Source of the DNA: Scytonema sp. UIC 10036
Lineage (GTDB): Bacteria; Cyanobacteriota; Cyanobacteriia; Cyanobacteriales; Nostocaceae
DNA: 21,218 nucleotides
Assembly: GCF_009725235.1 (NCBI RefSeq)
Contig: NZ_WJFC01000224.1
Span: 1 to 21,218 of the forward strand
Reading direction: 5' to 3'
The notes below the pieces were generated by a model. The model made no database searches. It saw nothing but the letters and a program-made list of their open reading frames with translations, and was not told where the DNA came from. Positions 16,801 to 21,218 of this stretch are shown here, in pieces (position 1 is the stretch's first letter; every line of letters starts with the position of its first letter). Position numbers and translations under genes: made by a program.

Positions 16801-18900
16801 ACTGGCAATGACACGATGGACGGTGGTAGCGGTGATGATACTTACGTTGTTGACAACACCACCGATACCATCATTGAGAATGCTAGTAGCGGTACTGATA
16901 CAGTTATTGCTTCTATTGACTACTCAATCGCTGGGCTATTGAATATAGAAAACCTAACACTGGCTGGTAATGCCACTAGCGCTACTGGCAACTCCTTAAA
17001 CAACGTCATCACTGGAAACGCCCTCGACAACACCTTGAATGGAGGTGTTGGCAGTGATACCCTCATTGGCGCTACTGGTAATGACATCCTTGATGGCGGT
17101 ACAGGCAATGACAGAATGGAAGGTGGCATTGGTGATGATACTTACATCGTTGACAACACCATCGATACCATTGTTGAGAATGCTAGCAGTGGTCTTGATA
17201 CAGTCGAGGCTTCTGTTAGCTTCTCAATCGCCGGGTTTACTTATGTAGAAAATTTGACACTAACTGGTAGTGCCACTAGCGCTACTGGTAACTCACTTAA
17301 CAACGTCATCACGGGAAATGCCCTCAACAATACCCTGAATGGCGGTGGCGGTGATGACATCTTAATTGGTGGTGCTGGCAGCGATACTCTCATCGGTGGC
17401 TTAGGTAACGATACTTACATTATTAATTCACTTAACGACACCATAACTGAATATTCGTCAGAAGGCACCGATACTGTCGAAGCTGCCATTGACTTCTCAA
17501 TCGCTGGGCTTACCTATGTAGAAAACTTAACACTGACTGGTAATGCCACTAACGGTACGGGCAACTCGCTTTACAACCGCATGACTGGCAACGCCCAGAA
17601 CAATACCTTAAATGGTGGTGGCGGTGATGACATCTTAATTGGTGGTGCTGGTAACGATACTCTCATCGGGGGCATAGGTAACGATACTTACATTATTGAT
17701 TCACTCACCGACACCATAACTGAAAATGCTTCAGAAGGTACCGATACTGTCGAAGCTACTATTGACTTTTCAATCGCCGCGCTCACTAACATCGAAGACC
17801 TGACACTAACTGGTAATGCCATCAGTGGTACGGGCAACTCAGTCGGCAATCGTATTGTAGGAAATGCCCAAAACAACATCCTAAATGGTGGCACTGGCAG
17901 TGACACAATGGAAGGTGGCATTGGTGATGACACTTACATCGTTGATACTACAAGCGATCTCATCACTGAGAATACTAGTAGCGGTACTGATACAATCGAA
18001 GCTTCTGTGAGCTTCTCAATCGCTGGATTAGCCAACGTCGAAAACCTAACACTGACTGGTAGTGCTATCAGTGGTACTGGTAACTCACTCAACAACGTTA
18101 TCAATGGAAATGCCCAAAATAACACCTTAAATGGTGGTGCGGGTAACGATACCCTCAATGGCGGTGCGGGTAACGATACCCTCGATGGTAGCACGGGTAA
18201 CGATGTTCTTTCTGGTGGCGATGGAGATGACACTTATACGGTTGATAGTGCTAGTGACAGTATTACCGAAGCTACTAATGCTGGTACGGATACCGTTAAT
18301 TCCTCTATAAGTTGGACTCTTGGGGATAATTTGGAGAACTTAACCCTAACGGGTAATAGCACCATTGACGGGATTGGCAATGCTCTCAATAACACGATTA
18401 CGGCAAACAGTGTCAGTAACAACCTCTTCGGTCATGACGGCAATGACAATCTGACTGGAGGTGTTGGTAATGACTTGCTTGATGGCGGTACAGGAGATGA
18501 CACCTTGATTGGTGGATCGGGCAATGACACCCTCATTGGCGGTTTTGGCAATGATGTACTCACGGGTAGTACTGGAGTTGATATCTTCGTTCTCAACAAC
18601 CCAAACACTGGAGTTGATAGCATTACCGACTTATCGGTAGTTGATGATACACTCCGTGTTTCTGCTGCTGGTTTCGGTGGTGGGTTAACTGTAGGTGCTG
18701 CCATTACTTCAAGTCAATTTCTCATCGGTAACGGTGCAGTGGCAGCAACTAACTCTAGTCAGCGATTTATCTACAACACCACTACAGGTACTCTGTTCTT
18801 TGATGCCGATGGTAACCAGACTGCTTTTGGGGCGGTACAGGTAGCGACGCTATCAAATAAACCAACAATTGGCACTAGTGACATTTTTGTCACCACTTGA
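5956..18900 (+). CDS. Giant CARDB/PPC/FN3/Calx-beta/RTX secreted adhesin-like protein, main part
   Basis: The frame is open from 5845, directly after the amber codon, and is in phase with the ATG at 4621. TTG 5956 is only the first possible start and has no good Shine-Dalgarno. In full-length numbering: CARDB repeats to about 2087; a PPC-like domain 2088-2200 (QSAYYKIDVAQGETLQV, AGTYYVLARA); an IPT/TIG-like region 2202-2287; another CARDB-like sandwich 2334-2457; a helical piece, then Ser-rich and Pro-rich linkers to about 2607; a conserved SRDPNDILGPQGFG region (DUF7619/DUF11-like) to about 2800; a fibronectin-III-like domain 2809-2909; two Calx-beta domains 2910-3134; RTX repeats 3143-4647; and a type I secretion type C-terminus. 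The likely role is calcium-stabilised surface attachment or matrix, inferred from domains. No enzyme domain was recognised. The export machinery is not encoded nearby. Confidence 0.85.
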   Translation: MFFGIYEEDIDKQPIAPGATYNIQKNITIPGGSDQYLGSKYLVFVADYSDDQGETNEGNNAYVYLTPIEFKAPDLTITTNPNVPLPSTAIPGQQIPVSWSVTNQGNGTALADYWYDGIYLSSDRDFQSWLDTPLGGETINNQTPLAADASYTIKDKVITIPTTAKGPQYLLFVADRSGSWSYPRQQETNELNNVYAVPIQINTPDLLMESASIAGNKSTVIIGEQISVSWTVKNQGGYPSEANWVDRIYISSDKSWDDSDAYVYSVFIDEQTPLVANNGTYSIDNKVITIPTTMTGERYLLFITDATGNPRDQIGNQSESDETNNTYAVPIEIKAPDLTVKEAGRPNPGTTTWTASWGQEIPVFWTVENTSDAAAPANWYDRVYISSDTTLNGGTLLYSEFISEQTPLAANGTYTINNKLITIPNYSNYIRGNQYLLFVTDASGDQGETNEAKGLLEINNVKPVPIFIAAPDLVVESVTAVPSTSAQFGQTIDVTYFVSNAGDPGSSIVASRWTDGIWLSKGSTLDSPRIELTPISVERDTPLNSGTSYSKTVTVPLPLNPQFSNGTYYIWVATDTSHNQVEFNETNNTKFSQPINLTLPTIPDLQVTSVVTPLEGLSGQKLEIVWTIYNGGDKDATGVWHDNVYLSKDGSIGNDDFYASFSFEGTIQAGKPIERRQFIDLPIDLEGERWVVVKTDASGDVYEHGQESNNTLISSNPMNIRLSDFPNLKVSSVTARTDSAFSGQKITVDWVVENTGTGSTSAPIWYDAVFLSLNGQETYLGQTSNFSYLDKYSSGIHSYNNSLEVTLPNNVEGNNYYLVVKTDYYNNVYEYQNEDDNFRSTESPTNIELTPPPDLQLTVNEHSPVFSGQRTTLNWTVVNNGPGKTSQHSWYDEVYMSADPYLGNDDEEYFLGWSYHYGELDVYAANSTNGATSSYTTSLDVTLPIGVSGNFYFIVRTDAGNQVLEFAGDANNIVAQPTPTTVKLTPPPDLEVELLGVPTQALASHGLTIDYRVTNNGSTATPNYAWVDAFYLSEDADFNSSTDRLLGEVTQYGSLDAGIPDDRSVTFTLPDGLSGAFHVFVVTDQRNDVFELNNHNNVNKYNNVGNNVGVVTVSSRPADLVVSAIDVPTTLEAGIASRIKWTVANTGTGDTAVRAWTDSIIASGDTNLGNDDDVVLGSFYHSDTLSLIDGTYRSGLLNPGDFSERNELVTIPFTLSGQYHLFVVTDTNSQVYEANALGNNYKSQLITVNRDTPDLQVTGVSVINATPSVSTTDKLAVNWTVKNLGTGRTNAYSWYDSVYLSTDTQLNSQQDIYLGQVFHSGALDQFGSYDGSGTFNLPIDLKGNYHVIVRTDKSANSEYNDRVLEGSLENNNDKATTNTTAITLGKVPNLVVESVDAPIDAISSQLFSLTWTVRNDGAATGYKRWYDAIYLSRDQNFDRNSDVYLDYRYHFGDLATGKTYTQQNQLFKIPSGLSGLFYVFVVTDGGNEVYERGGEGNTVGNNLNYDRNSVQVSLPNPTDLSVGTITVPVNAVPGLDATISYRINNTGPNAAQGIWHDSIYLSADDKWDINDTFFGRSQAPVNYVASPGNEYSYYDNSITAPLPGVVRGDYHVIVKSDIRNAIVENDENNNIGGSLEKVSIDVESLQLGVSKTGTLFQKQSAYYKIDVAQGETLQVTFDSLADNAFNELYIRYGEVPSQTEFDYGFENVSADQQIVVPFTEAGTYYVLARAIKAPEWIPRLVVDENTTVSGMGNNYTIEAKTIDFGITSIGQTVGDRGGKITLEIDGAKFTPYMRAELIDSTGKSIVAENIWFEGSTDVFATFDLTNAAIGTYDLKVSQTLSELVYQENADGELEPVFITNADGELEPVYVTEENMDVLDDAFSVVNARPDNVLISVTSTSAISPGQSFDIIVSYANSGTHDVAAPVIVVNTDRDVHLQNIQDGDGFVQIGSMTLLGISNEGPAGTLRPGEMGIIRLRGTAPSTTGPINITARQIVDDGTPVDYSDFIEYLGGDISTKSWFDAAKALQNQFGSSWTTFQAGLANQATESTITSSSYTHSATKLWSDVALNAWLLAELENLSTTNESSSLTDSDGSSTSARNTSSLSGDSSSQTEEEIQNEVSLGLTGSVYHVDVSSENNPDPKKPPTPPSNNPSESPGNPGNFENPNNSFDPGHSTTNVVVSRDPNDILGPQGFGAEHWVTSDPLNYTIRFENDPIFATAPAQVVRITQQLDSDLDFRTFRVGDFGFGDTFIDVPDNRAFYQTRLDLTTTKGIYVDVVAGIDVATGQAFWELTSIDPTTGVEPTNPLQGFLPPNITKPEGDGFVSYSVKPKSSVENGTVIDAQARIIFDINEPIDTPAIFNTIDKSKPTSTVSALPSATNDTTFSVSWSGSDNTGGSALAGFTIYVKDNGGAFAPWLENTTLTEATFTGIAGHTYAFYSRARDNAGNTEDAPKSPQASTTIAGGNPGTLAFGAGEFSISEDGTQIHALTIIRTDGTAGSISATVTLSDDTAISPTDYNSTPIVVTFASGETSKTVLIPIVNDTLIESAQKLNLVLGNPTGGATIGGQNSATVTIVDDDVQLAFSAATFSAIEDGTQEAAVTVIRTGRSSGAVSATITLSNGTATSPTDYDSTSIVVNFADGETTKTVVIPIVNDTVSESDEAIDLTLSSPTLGATIGTQSTATFIIKDNDTPLNLIGTPNNDTLVGGYGNDTLDGREGSDTLIGGAGNDTLIGGTGNDTLDGGIGNDSMDGGSGNDTYIVDSVADTVIENAGGGADTVQASVDFSIDGMSIENLILTGNAISGTGNNLSNRITGNAQNNILNGGDGYGEDTLDGGEGNDIMSGGYGHDTYIVDSPNDIIIEDADVFGIDTVEVSVDYSIAGFANVENLILIGNAINGTGNSVGNYLDGNALNNILSGGEGNDSLYGEEGDDTLIGGVGNDYLYGYTGNDTLDGGTGDDRMSGGSGNDTYIVDSVNDTITENINEGYDTVKVSFDYSIAGLTNIENLTLTGNAISGTGNNQNNRITGNDLDNVLSGGAGYDTLIGGAGNDTLIGGTSDDTYVVDSLNDIIVENANEGYDSIEAAIDYSIAGLANIERLRLTGNAINGTGNSLNNRIFGNSLDNTLIGDAGDDFLDGSMGNDTLIGGVGSDYYIIDSPNDTIVENALEGASDWVEASVDFSIANFTNVKYLTLMGNAINGTGNSQNNSLEGNALDNVLDGGEGDDIIAGHFGNDTVIGGDGNDTLYGDEGSDTLIGGNGNDSYYVDSTADTIIEELNAGTDSVGSFVNWTLGENLENLTLYGSNSINGTGNQLSNTITGNAANNILRGGLSYDRLYGEAGDDTLDGGDGSDSLNGGDGNDTLDGGSDHDYLYGNAGNDTLNGGSGNDYLRGDAGNDTLNGGSGNDSLDGSTGNDVLAGDDGDDYYSVDSTSDSVLEAANAGTDTVSSSVSWTLGDHLENLTLTGYSALAGTGNALNNTIRSNNYGNNLFGNGGNDTLIGGTGNDTLDGGTGNDRMEGSTGDDTYIVDSITDTIIESAVSGTDTVIASIDFSIAGLANIENLTLTGSAIGSTGNSLNNRMTGNALDNTLNGDSGNDTLIGDAGNDTLIGGTGNDTIDGGTGNDTMDGGSGDDTYVVDNTTDTIIENASSGTDTVIASIDYSIAGLLNIENLTLAGNATSATGNSLNNVITGNALDNTLNGGVGSDTLIGATGNDILDGGTGNDRMEGGIGDDTYIVDNTIDTIVENASSGLDTVEASVSFSIAGFTYVENLTLTGSATSATGNSLNNVITGNALNNTLNGGGGDDILIGGAGSDTLIGGLGNDTYIINSLNDTITEYSSEGTDTVEAAIDFSIAGLTYVENLTLTGNATNGTGNSLYNRMTGNAQNNTLNGGGGDDILIGGAGNDTLIGGIGNDTYIIDSLTDTITENASEGTDTVEATIDFSIAALTNIEDLTLTGNAISGTGNSVGNRIVGNAQNNILNGGTGSDTMEGGIGDDTYIVDTTSDLITENTSSGTDTIEASVSFSIAGLANVENLTLTGSAISGTGNSLNNVINGNAQNNTLNGGAGNDTLNGGAGNDTLDGSTGNDVLSGGDGDDTYTVDSASDSITEATNAGTDTVNSSISWTLGDNLENLTLTGNSTIDGIGNALNNTITANSVSNNLFGHDGNDNLTGGVGNDLLDGGTGDDTLIGGSGNDTLIGGFGNDVLTGSTGVDIFVLNNPNTGVDSITDLSVVDDTLRVSAAGFGGGLTVGAAITSSQFLIGNGAVAATNSSQRFIYNTTTGTLFFDADGNQTAFGAVQVATLSNKPTIGTSDIFVTT
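11497..11568 (+). repeat. 36-bp tandem duplication inside the giant gene
   Basis: Two in-frame 36-bp copies (11497-11532 and 11533-11568) encode NADGELEPVFIT and NADGELEPVYVT. The differences are few and mostly silent or conservative, so this is a recent slippage duplication in a linker. Confidence 0.85.
13348..14025 (+). other. Two tandem Calx-beta domains (within the giant gene)
   Basis: Two units of about 113 residues run from 13348 to 13690 and from 13690 to 14025. Each shows FSxxExxF/ATFSxxEDGT, TVxRTxxxxGxxSATxTLS, an SPTDYxSTxIVVxFAxGET step and a PIVNDTxxES acidic turn, and closes with an acidic (VDDD, KDND) motif. This is the Calx-beta signature. The acidic loops bind Ca2+ in family members; here binding is inferred. 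The domain pair commonly precedes RTX arrays in cyanobacterial surface proteins. Confidence 0.8.
14047..18560 (+). repeat. RTX (hemolysin-type) calcium-binding array with 14 larger modules
   Basis: The array is built from glycine/aspartate nonapeptides of the form GGxGNDTLx, which fold as Ca2+-filled parallel beta-rolls outside the cell. Blocks of nonapeptides alternate with 14 longer modules that begin DTYIVDS, pass DTVxAS and IENLTLTG, and end near TGNALNN. The modules start at 14218, 14494, 14851, 15124, 15397, 15727, 16213, 16510, 16837, 17137, 17410, 17683, 17929 and 18229. Eleven have the form DFSIAGLxNIENL; modules 6, 7 and 14 have the form WTLGxxLENL. Several neighbours are almost identical at DNA level. 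The many open frames on the opposite strand here are by-products of the repeated codons. Confidence 0.9.
18561..18897 (+). other. C-terminal type I secretion-like domain of the giant protein
   Basis: After the last nonapeptide the protein reads DVLTGSTGVDIFVLNN, VDSITDLSVVDDTLRVSAAG, then FIYNTTTGTLFFDADGNQ and VQVATLSNKP and ends DIFVTT. This order (GxDxF, DxIxDF-like, FxYxxxTGxLxFDxDG, VxxATL, short hydrophobic end) is typical of the C-terminal domain of RTX proteins exported by type I systems, where the uncleaved signal is C-terminal. It agrees with the lack of an N-terminal signal. Confidence 0.7.
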
Positions 18901-18974
18901 TGTAGTTATAAAGCCAGCCCCTTTTTTCTTGCTCATTCGAGACCAAAAAACGTATTATCTACCGGACACGCATA

Positions 18975-19040
18975 TGCAATAAGGGCGCTTTATTGCAAAT
19001 CAATAGCACAAAATTGATAGCTCTTAGCGCCCTTATTGCA
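18975..19040. repeat. 66-bp structured palindrome after the giant gene
   Basis: The outer arms TGCAATAAGGGCGCT (18975-18989) and AGCGCCCTTATTGCA (19026-19040) are a perfect 15-bp inverted repeat. Inside the 36-base centre lies a second short pair, ATCAAT (18999-19004) and ATTGAT (19013-19018). It starts 75 bp after the stop at 18898-18900. It could end transcription of the giant gene, but no T-run follows. A miniature palindromic repeat is the likelier identity. Confidence 0.75.
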
Positions 19041-19141
19041 ACGGTTGCCCTGATTTACCCTTTAGCCTGACTTTTCACGGCATATGGAAAAGCTCATTTT
19101 AAGGGTTTTCCAAGCTCTAATTTTTCCATTAGCTATTTTCA

Positions 19142-19492
19142 TTAACTTATAGTTATTGAGAATAAGGTTGTGGAAAAAGCAACGCTATCTCGTGGTTTGA
19201 GAACTTCCTGTGAAAAGTCAAGGTTTAGCCCACTCACCCCACTTTTTAAACATCCTCGTAAAAACTTTGTAATTTCCATACGACTTCTGTATGGTAATTC
19301 AGCATTACTAACTTTTGAGTTGACAGACAAGAAGGCTAAAAAGTAAAGTGAATAAATTCCATAGCTTTTAAACCCTATTAAAAATAGGTTATTTTGGGGA
19401 TATTGAGGCACATCAATTAAGTTGCCAGATGTAGTAAACCTCGATATAGTAACCAATCCAAAGCTAAATATTAGGTGTACAGGCTTTATCAT
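19142..19492 (-). CDS. Doubtful hypothetical ORF
   Basis: A 116-residue frame with an ATG and only a weak upstream Shine-Dalgarno. The product is rich in Ser, Phe and Leu, with a mildly hydrophobic N-terminal half and a segment LKSGVSGLNLDFSQEVLKPR. No known family is recognised, and no coding feature beyond openness supports it. It may be a chance frame in AT-rich intergenic DNA or a repeat. If not a gene, 19041-19698 holds nothing identified. Confidence 0.2.
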   Translation of the reverse strand: MIKPVHLIFSFGLVTISRFTTSGNLIDVPQYPQNNLFLIGFKSYGIYSLYFLAFLSVNSKVSNAELPYRSRMEITKFLRGCLKSGVSGLNLDFSQEVLKPRDSVAFSTTLFSITIS

Positions 19493-19698
19493 TTATCTAT
19501 CAGTTGAATTAGACAATTGAGTTCAGTTTCAATAGAAAAAACTTCATTGTTTTCATTTTATTTTCAATTTTTAAACATATTTCTAAAAAGCTAGAATTAG
19601 TAAATTCACGGTAGATGATAAAAACAAAAATTGATAGAAAATAATTAAAGCTCGCAATTGTTACTAAAAAATTGAGCGCTTAATCAGAAAAAAATCAT

Positions 19699-20511
19699 AT
19701 GAGTAGTCGTTTCAAAACATCAATTTCTGTAACTGTATTTCTCAGTTGGCTCTTAACACTGTTAACCTCTTCAACCGCTAGAGCAAAACTATACGATCAA
19801 GAACAAGTTGCACTTGCCTCATGTGCTGCTAGAGGTGGAACACCACTTTCAAAGGCAGATTTTGGGGCACGTATTCCTGTGAAACTACGTGAAGCACACT
19901 ATAATGCTGTAGAAACCATTTTTGAGAACTTTGCTTTGCGGAGTTTCCAGCTAACTAAATTTAAGCCAGCTCCTCAAGCCGGAGTACCCCCTATCTATTC
20001 GCCAACTATAGGAAGAACTGTAGTGCCGGATGCCGTCGATGTTTTATATCATTTAATACAACAAGGAAAAAAAGTGGAATTAATAAGATATGAAAATAGT
20101 GTTTTCTATGACGCAAAGAGTAAACAAGGACGTATAGGTTTAAACGATACATCAAAACAAATTATGGGATTCATAGATGCTTTGGCTAATTCACCTGCAG
20201 CTAAAACAACAAGAAACCCCCGTCCTCTTCCAAGGCTAATTTTTATGACTATATCGGACAGTTTTGTAGCAGATGACACATACACAGAAGCTAATAAAAG
20301 ACAAGTAGCTATTTATCAAAGTGTAGTTTGTAGTATACCTATACAAAACCGAAATCAACCTAATACAGTCATGGGAGCACCTGTTCGAGTAAATCCTCAA
20401 GTGTATCAAGGTAAAGGTATAGTATTTTCTACCGATCCAAGTAATGCAATTCCTGTTTCCTTGAATGATGCATCTCTTTTACAACCCGAAAACCTTCCAC
20501 CGCGACTTTAG
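19699..20511 (+). CDS. Exported protein of unknown function, possible PD-(D/E)xK-like core
   Basis: A 270-residue protein starting at ATG 19699; no clear Shine-Dalgarno precedes it. Residues 1-29 form a Sec-type signal peptide: basic start (MSSRFK), hydrophobic core (VFLSWLLTLL) and an ARA cleavage site before KLYDQ. The mature part has two cysteines, Cys42 and Cys211, which could pair outside the cytoplasm. A central segment has V109-P110-D111, then VELIR, then FYDAK (Asp138, Lys140) and Gln154 before a helix. That spacing recalls restriction-endonuclease-fold nucleases and toxins, but the match is weak and rests on few residues. No family name can be given. It lacks operon partners: the nearest genes are distant, and it stands alone in AT-rich DNA. 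Coding status is well supported by length, the signal peptide and amino-acid make-up. Confidence 0.75.
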   Translation: MSSRFKTSISVTVFLSWLLTLLTSSTARAKLYDQEQVALASCAARGGTPLSKADFGARIPVKLREAHYNAVETIFENFALRSFQLTKFKPAPQAGVPPIYSPTIGRTVVPDAVDVLYHLIQQGKKVELIRYENSVFYDAKSKQGRIGLNDTSKQIMGFIDALANSPAAKTTRNPRPLPRLIFMTISDSFVADDTYTEANKRQVAIYQSVVCSIPIQNRNQPNTVMGAPVRVNPQVYQGKGIVFSTDPSNAIPVSLNDASLLQPENLPPRL

Positions 20512-21218
20512 CTAGCAAAGGTAGAAAAAACTAAGATATTGTATTTTTACTTTATCTAAACTAAAAGCAATCATGGAGTGACAAAGAAGTCACAAAACGA
20601 GCTAAGTCTACTCCAACTCTATAGTGCGAATATAACCCTAAATGAGCCATGAGAAAACACCATATTGATGGGGCTGAGAAAATAAAAAATTGGACAATGA
20701 TCCGATGATTCAAATCAAGTCTTGACGATAGAGAAACTGTCCGTTCGCTCATTTTAAGATGGCAAGAGGAATTCATATCTTGAGGGAAAAGGAATAGGAC
20801 GAGTTTTCAACCCAATCCCATTACTAATACCAATTCTCTATCATTGGACTTTGGAAAAAAAGGTGTGTTCGCGTAAATATGACTTTGTTGGCGAATTCAA
20901 AAAAGCTATGCTTTTCGGTTAGCAAGGTGAGGGTTAGTAGCTTTGCTAACTCTCTCTAATCAGTAATGAAATTCAGCAGAGCTTTTTTGGTTGGTTTGTA
21001 ATCAGGAGCTTGTTTAGGGATAGCCAAAAAAGTTAATCAGTGTGCAGACACATGATAATTTAGGTGCTGAGGCTTCTAGGCTAAGCAATGGTTGGACATT
21101 TTATTACTGGTAAGCCCATTACCTAAATGTAGGTTCATGCACTTATATGTACTTGAAAACATGTAAATCACCAAAAAGCTTATAGAGCTTGAACTTCACG
21201 TTGTAAACATTGTCTACA
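20512..21218. other. Intergenic end of window, possible gene scraps
   Basis: No convincing gene. Plus-strand 20664-20780 reads HIDGAEKIKNWTMIR, a stop, then FKSSLDDRETVRSLILRWQE, which could be a decayed coding remnant of unknown family. A stem formed by GTTAGCAA (20918-20925) and TTGCTAAC (20943-20950) is present without a T-run. Near 21058-21110 a short frame ends in SNGWTFYYW and a stop; it is unassigned. Confidence 0.3.

Noticed and set aside
14047..18560. Direct repeats of 27 bases that could look like a CRISPR or satellite array
   Set aside because: They are in-frame RTX nonapeptides with no spacers and continuous coding sense.
13986..18704. Many open frames of 60-100 codons on the opposite strand and in other frames of the RTX region, rich in Ser/Pro/Leu/Val
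   Set aside because: They mirror the repeated GGTGGT-GAC codons of the RTX array and have no independent coding signal.
19084..19129. ATGGAAAA able to pair with either TTTTCC at 19106 or TTTTCCAT at 19122
   Set aside because: Weak A/T stems expected by chance in AT-rich DNA; not enough for a terminator or switch.
20561..20776. A 71-codon minus-strand frame
   Set aside because: No family, no ribosome site; the plus strand of the same bases looks more like a decayed coding remnant.

Overview
The window looks like chromosomal DNA of a filamentous, probably heterocyst-forming cyanobacterium. Four HIP1 octamers (GCGATCGC, at 2249, 3374, 4381 and 11276), short palindromic repeats of the kind common in Nostocales intergenic DNA, and a giant CARDB/Calx-beta/RTX secreted protein all point that way. 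The genus cannot be fixed from the sequence alone.

Layout. 1-1275: the 3' part of an AIPR-family (abortive infection phage resistance) gene, AT-rich and broken by a one-base frameshift. 1316-1349: a 34-bp palindrome between convergent genes. 1382-2849 (minus): an RtcB-type RNA ligase gene interrupted by a 28-bp repeat-like insertion. 2850-3356: hairpins, including a rho-independent terminator for the minus strand. 3357-3657 (minus): a TOPRIM-domain fragment whose stop codon lies inside an insertion-sequence-like motif. 3994-4303: remnants of a nidogen-like domain and an SBBP repeat from a decayed secreted protein. 4621-18900: one giant reading frame of 4760 codons (4759 sense positions if the amber is read as an amino acid), interrupted by a single in-frame TAG at 5842-5844. 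18975-19040: a large structured palindrome. 19142-19492 (minus): a doubtful small ORF. 19699-20511: an exported protein of unknown function. 20512-21218: no convincing gene.

The dominant object is the giant gene. In order it encodes a unique N-terminal region without a Sec signal, 14 CARDB-type beta-sandwich repeats, a PPC-like and an IPT-like region, Ser- and Pro-rich linkers, a fibronectin-III-like domain, two Calx-beta domains, an RTX array holding 14 larger modules, and a C-terminus typical of type I secretion substrates. This suggests a calcium-stabilised surface or matrix adhesin. No type I secretion ABC transporter, HlyD or TolC gene is in the window.

The striking theme is gene decay. 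Within about 6 kb, five genes are disrupted by five different routes: homopolymer frameshift, small-repeat insertion, mobile-element truncation, internal deletion and a nonsense codon. In three of them the lesion is so simple that removing one base, removing 28 bases or reverting one base restores a full frame, so the damage looks recent or needs checking as assembly error. The genes show no sign of one shared pathway; the region reads as an accessory segment with defence, repair, mobile and surface-protein parts.
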